A stretch of DNA of 64,000 bases, taken from NCBI RefSeq assembly GCF_008271365.1, contig NZ_CP043430.1, forward strand, positions 2,170,001-2,234,000, written 5' to 3'. The notes under the pieces were generated by a model. That model saw only the letters and a list, made by a program, of their open reading frames with translations. It was not told where the DNA came from and ran no database searches. Numbering within the stretch: the stretch's first letter is position 1; each line of letters opens with the position of its first letter. Source of the DNA: Microbacterium sp. 1S1 (lineage in GTDB: Bacteria; Actinomycetota; Actinomycetes; Actinomycetales; Microbacteriaceae). Both the position numbers and the translations under genes were made by a program. Below are positions 59,549 to 64,000 of the stretch, piece after piece.

Positions 59549-60481
59549 TCAGGCGGGAGGGGGGAACACCGACGCCCAGTCGTCCCTGACGCTCACCACG
59601 GTGTAGCCCCGGTCGACTGCGGATTCCAGCGCCTGCTCGGCGCCCGTGTCGTAGGGCGTGTCCCCGCGTCCGGCGTCATCGTGATGGATGAGCAGCGCGA
59701 GTCCGGGGCGGGGGCCGCGCCGCGCGAAGTCGAGCATCGGGATGTCGCCATTCGAATTGCCGGCCGCGAGCAGGGGGCGTCGGCCGACCCGGCTCCAGAT
59801 TCGCACCGGCTTCTCGGGGCCGTCGTCGAAGAACGCCAGGGCCGAGGAGTAGTGGACGTCGGCATCCCTCTCGTCATAGGTGAGGCCCAGCGCCGAACCG
59901 ATCACGCGCTCGGGAGGGATGCCGTAGTTCGCCTGCGTCATCGGCCGCATGAAGTCGCGCTCGCCGCCTGACACGATGTAGCAGGTGAAGCCGTGGCCTT
60001 CGAGGTAGCGAAGGAGCTCGACCATCGGCCGGTACACCGCGTCCGCGTAGGGGCGTCCGAGGAGCGGATGCTGGGCGGTGCGATAGAACTCCGTCACCGA
60101 CCGCGCGTACTCTTCCACGCTGACGCCGTCGGTGAGCCCGACGAGCGCCTGGAGGACGACGCCGAGGTCGGAGTCGTCGCCGGCGTAGTGCTTGTCGATC
60201 GCGGCTCCGAGCCAGGCGAGGTCGCCCGTGACCGCGGCGCGGTAGGGCTGCGCGTCGGCAAGGGAGGGATCTCGGATGGCCGCCTCCCGCCAGCGCTCCA
60301 CCACGTAGTGGAGCTGGGTAGGCATGGGCTTCTCCGACCAGAGCGTGCCGTCGTTGTCGAAGACGGCGATGCGCTCAGCGACCGGGACCGCACGGGGCCC
60401 GGCGGTCACGGAGGCGACGAACGACTCGAGGGCGCGACGTGTGGCGGTGTCACGCCACGACGGCAGGGAGGCAGTGTCCAT
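59549..60481 (-). CDS. HAD-superfamily phosphatase
   Basis: A 310-residue haloacid-dehalogenase fold hydrolase. Motif I is FDNDGTLW with the nucleophile Asp, motif II IVSGGERDF, and motif III/IV appears as LAAGNSNGDIPML. Resemblance is to phosphoserine phosphatase-like HAD proteins. It converges with the FGE gene (19 bases apart), and similar proteins sit near sulfatase loci in actinobacteria as far as I recall. ATG 60481 was chosen; an upstream in-frame ATG adds 12 unconserved residues. No signal peptide. Substrate unknown. Confidence 0.85.
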   Translation of the reverse strand: MDTASLPSWRDTATRRALESFVASVTAGPRAVPVAERIAVFDNDGTLWSEKPMPTQLHYVVERWREAAIRDPSLADAQPYRAAVTGDLAWLGAAIDKHYAGDDSDLGVVLQALVGLTDGVSVEEYARSVTEFYRTAQHPLLGRPYADAVYRPMVELLRYLEGHGFTCYIVSGGERDFMRPMTQANYGIPPERVIGSALGLTYDERDADVHYSSALAFFDDGPEKPVRIWSRVGRRPLLAAGNSNGDIPMLDFARRGPRPGLALLIHHDDAGRGDTPYDTGAEQALESAVDRGYTVVSVRDDWASVFPPPA

Positions 60482-60568
60482 GCGCGGATCCTCGCAGTTC
60501 GAGGGTCGGTGTACCATCCCGTGCTCACCCGCGGTGGGGGAGCCCCGGCGCCGGTGGAGGGTGCGGGA

Positions 60569-60585
60569 ATACCTACGCAGGGTAT
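60569..60585. promoter_or_regulatory. CsoR-like operator 1 (ATACC-N7-GGTAT)
   Basis: ATACC (60569-60573), seven bases, GGTAT (60581-60585). The right arm merges with a TATAGA -10-like sequence (60583-60588), so a bound CsoR would block the copZ promoter. Confidence 0.55.
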
Positions 60586-60603
60586 AGAGTTGGCCTGAGG
60601 TAG

Positions 60604-60618
60604 TACCCCAGGGGGGTA
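60604..60618. promoter_or_regulatory. CsoR-like operator 2 (TACCCCAGGGGGGTA)
   Basis: A G-rich CsoR-type pseudo-palindrome, TACCCC with GGGGTA-type right arm. It is 22-36 bases before the copZ start. Confidence 0.6.
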
Positions 60619-60639
60619 TGCCGAAGGAAAGGAAGAACC

Positions 60640-60849
60640 ATGAGCACGAGCGAGTACCAGGTCACCGGAATGAGCTGCGGTCACTGCGAAGTCGCGATTC
60701 GCGAGGAAGTGTCCCGGATTCCCGGCGTCGACGGCATCGATGTCAGCGCGCAGAGCGGGAAACTCGTCGTGCGCAGCACGGGACCCGTCGACGACGCCGC
60801 CGTCCTCGCCGCCGTGGACGAGGCCGGTTACCAGGCCGCCCGGTCCTGA
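60640..60849 (+). CDS. copZ: Copper chaperone, CopZ-like HMA protein
   Basis: A 69-residue single heavy-metal-associated domain. M-x-C13-x2-C16 (GMSCGHC) is the Cu(I) site. It carries copper to the CopA HMA domain. The start has AAAGGAAG seven bases upstream. Twelve bases separate it from copA. Two CsoR-like operators lie upstream; the csoR gene itself is not in the window. Confidence 0.93.
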   Translation: MSTSEYQVTGMSCGHCEVAIREEVSRIPGVDGIDVSAQSGKLVVRSTGPVDDAAVLAAVDEAGYQAARS

Positions 60850-60861
60850 CGGGAGGACACC

Positions 60862-63129
<2,268 letters not shown>

Positions 63130-63152
63130 ACGAACGAAAGAGGAGCATCGAC

Positions 63153-63413
63153 ATGTCCGATTCCCCCGCAGGATCCTGCTGCAGCGTGCCGCGTCAGAGC
63201 GGCGTCGCCGCCGAGGGGCGCACCGACCTGCTCGCGCCCCCCGCCGAAGGCATGGCTGAATGCCCCGTCATGACCGGCACCCCGGTCGTGATCGCCACGG
63301 CCGAGGCAGCGGGCCTGTACCGCGATTACGAGGGCACGCGCTACTACTTCTGCTGCGCGGGCTGCGGACCGGCGTTCGACGCCGATCCGGCGAAGTACAC
63401 GAAGGCGGCCTGA
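63153..63413 (+). CDS. YHS-domain, cysteine-rich metal protein
   Basis: An 86-residue protein with an N-terminal C9-C10 pair, C37 in AECPVMTG, and a YHS-like end YYFCCAGCGPAFDADPAKY (C67, C68, C71). YHS domains bind copper or other metals and occur near copper ATPases. A chaperone or buffer role between CopA and the following ATPase is inferred. ATG 63153 has AGAGGAG seven bases before it. An in-frame GTG at 63126 overlapping the copA stop is possible. A terminator follows. Confidence 0.85.
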   Translation: MSDSPAGSCCSVPRQSGVAAEGRTDLLAPPAEGMAECPVMTGTPVVIATAEAAGLYRDYEGTRYYFCCAGCGPAFDADPAKYTKAA

Positions 63414-63418
63414 CCCCC

Positions 63419-63449
63419 GTGCGGGGCCGGGACAGAACCGGCCCCGCAC
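63419..63449. terminator. Terminator between the YHS gene and the CopB-like gene
   Basis: Perfect 12-base stem (63419-63430 with 63438-63449), loop GACAGAA. It may lower expression of the following ATPase gene. Confidence 0.7.
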
Positions 63450-63475
63450 GTCATCATCGACGTTGGAGGGAACCC

Positions 63476-64000
63476 ATGAGCACCCCGCACCACCATTCCG
63501 ACCACACCGCCCACGGCCCGTCCGCGGCGGACACGGCCGACACCCACGCGAGTCACGCCGCGCCTGCCGCGCAGAGCGGTCATACGGACCACGCCGCTCA
63601 CGCAGAGCACGCCGCTCACGCAGAGCACGGCCATCACAGCAGCCATGCGGGACACGGCGGTCACGCGGGGCACGGCGGCCATGCCGGACACGGCGACCAT
63701 GTCGCCCAGTTCCGGCGTCTGTTCTGGATCATGCTCGTCCTCGCGGTCCCCACCGTGCTGCTCTCCGGCATGTTCGCGATGATCCTCGGCTACCGGCTTC
63801 CCGACATCCCTGGCCTGACCTGGGTGTCGCCCGTCCTCGGCACCGTCATGTACGTGTGGGGAGGCAAGCCGTTCCTCGTCGGCGCGCTCAGCGAGATCCG
63901 CGCCCGCAAGCCAGGGATGATGCTGCTCATCGGCCTCGCGATCACCGTGGCGTTCGTCGCCTCGTGGGGAGCCAGCCTCGGCCTTCTGCACCATGAGCTC
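63476..64000 (+). CDS. Heavy-metal P-type ATPase, CopB-like (5' part)
   Basis: The first 175 residues of a gene that runs off the right edge. About residues 1-80 are rich in His, with repeats of HAGHGGHAGHG type. A membrane segment follows (FWIMLVLAVPTVLLSGMFAMILGY), then WGGKPFLVGALSEIRARKPGMMLLIGLAITVAF, typical of P1B ATPases of the CopB (P1B-3) type, which carry a His-rich N-terminus instead of an HMA domain. GGAGGG precedes the ATG. The CPx and DKTGT motifs lie beyond the edge, so the metal specificity is unproven. Confidence 0.85.
   Translation, partial: MSTPHHHSDHTAHGPSAADTADTHASHAAPAAQSGHTDHAAHAEHAAHAEHGHHSSHAGHGGHAGHGGHAGHGDHVAQFRRLFWIMLVLAVPTVLLSGMFAMILGYRLPDIPGLTWVSPVLGTVMYVWGGKPFLVGALSEIRARKPGMMLLIGLAITVAFVASWGASLGLLHHEL

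Overview
The window looks like chromosome from a high-GC actinobacterium of the family Microbacteriaceae, most likely Microbacterium. Evidence: very GC-rich coding sequence with frequent GTG starts and 4-base GTGA/ATGA overlaps; an actinobacterial fused 2-oxoglutarate dehydrogenase (Kgd/OdhA); a SigR/SigH-RsrA-type redox sigma pair; an Eis-type acetyltransferase; a GuaB1-type GMP reductase; DUF3097 and DUF6325 proteins; and TANNNT -10 boxes lying 6-7 bases before start codons (leaderless style). I see no rRNA, tRNA, CRISPR array, transposase, integrase or phage gene, and no gene-free stretch over 300 bases. The genus is an inference; no database search was possible.

Layout. 0-9 kb: aroA, the redox sigma/anti-sigma pair, an Eis-like acetyltransferase, kgd and guaB1. 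9-16.9 kb: two CNNM/CBS transporter-like membrane proteins, a YqjM-like flavin oxidoreductase, then a same-strand run of nnrD, a GT87-like membrane protein, a thiamine-binding protein, an MFS exporter and a Nudix hydrolase. 16.9-19.6 kb: metX and metY (homoserine acetylation and direct sulfhydrylation). 19.7-30 kb: an unknown small protein, an SDR, ung, a GNAT, a five-gene peptide/nickel-type ABC importer, an alpha/beta-hydrolase with an apparent frameshift, an AhpD-like protein, a tyrosine phosphatase and a lone SIP-domain protein behind an iron box. 30-39.5 kb: a small HExxH protein coupled to a ureohydrolase, PspA with a secreted TPM-domain protein, DUF3097, trmB, a CPBP-like membrane protein, dinB, ridA and mscS.

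39.6-56.2 kb is the most unusual part: a dense block of membrane and regulatory genes (two SulP transporters, a FUSC-like protein, two GAP-family proteins, an AI-2E-family protein, two SHOCT proteins, two DUF6325 paralogues, several unknown membrane proteins) with two large LuxR-type ATPase regulators. The intergenic spaces repeatedly carry a TTCACCC/GGGTGAA palindrome, so the block may be one regulon. 56.2-60.5 kb: a cytoplasmic-looking sulfatase, its formylglycine-generating enzyme and a HAD hydrolase. 60.5-64 kb: a copper locus (two CsoR-like operators, copZ, copA, a YHS-domain protein and the start of a His-rich CopB-like ATPase that runs off the right edge).

How the parts fit: the left third is housekeeping metabolism and redox control. 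The middle holds nutrient uptake, iron response, envelope stress and DNA repair. The right third is a membrane/stress block followed by sulfatase activation and copper handling, which may be linked because actinobacterial formylglycine-generating enzymes use copper.
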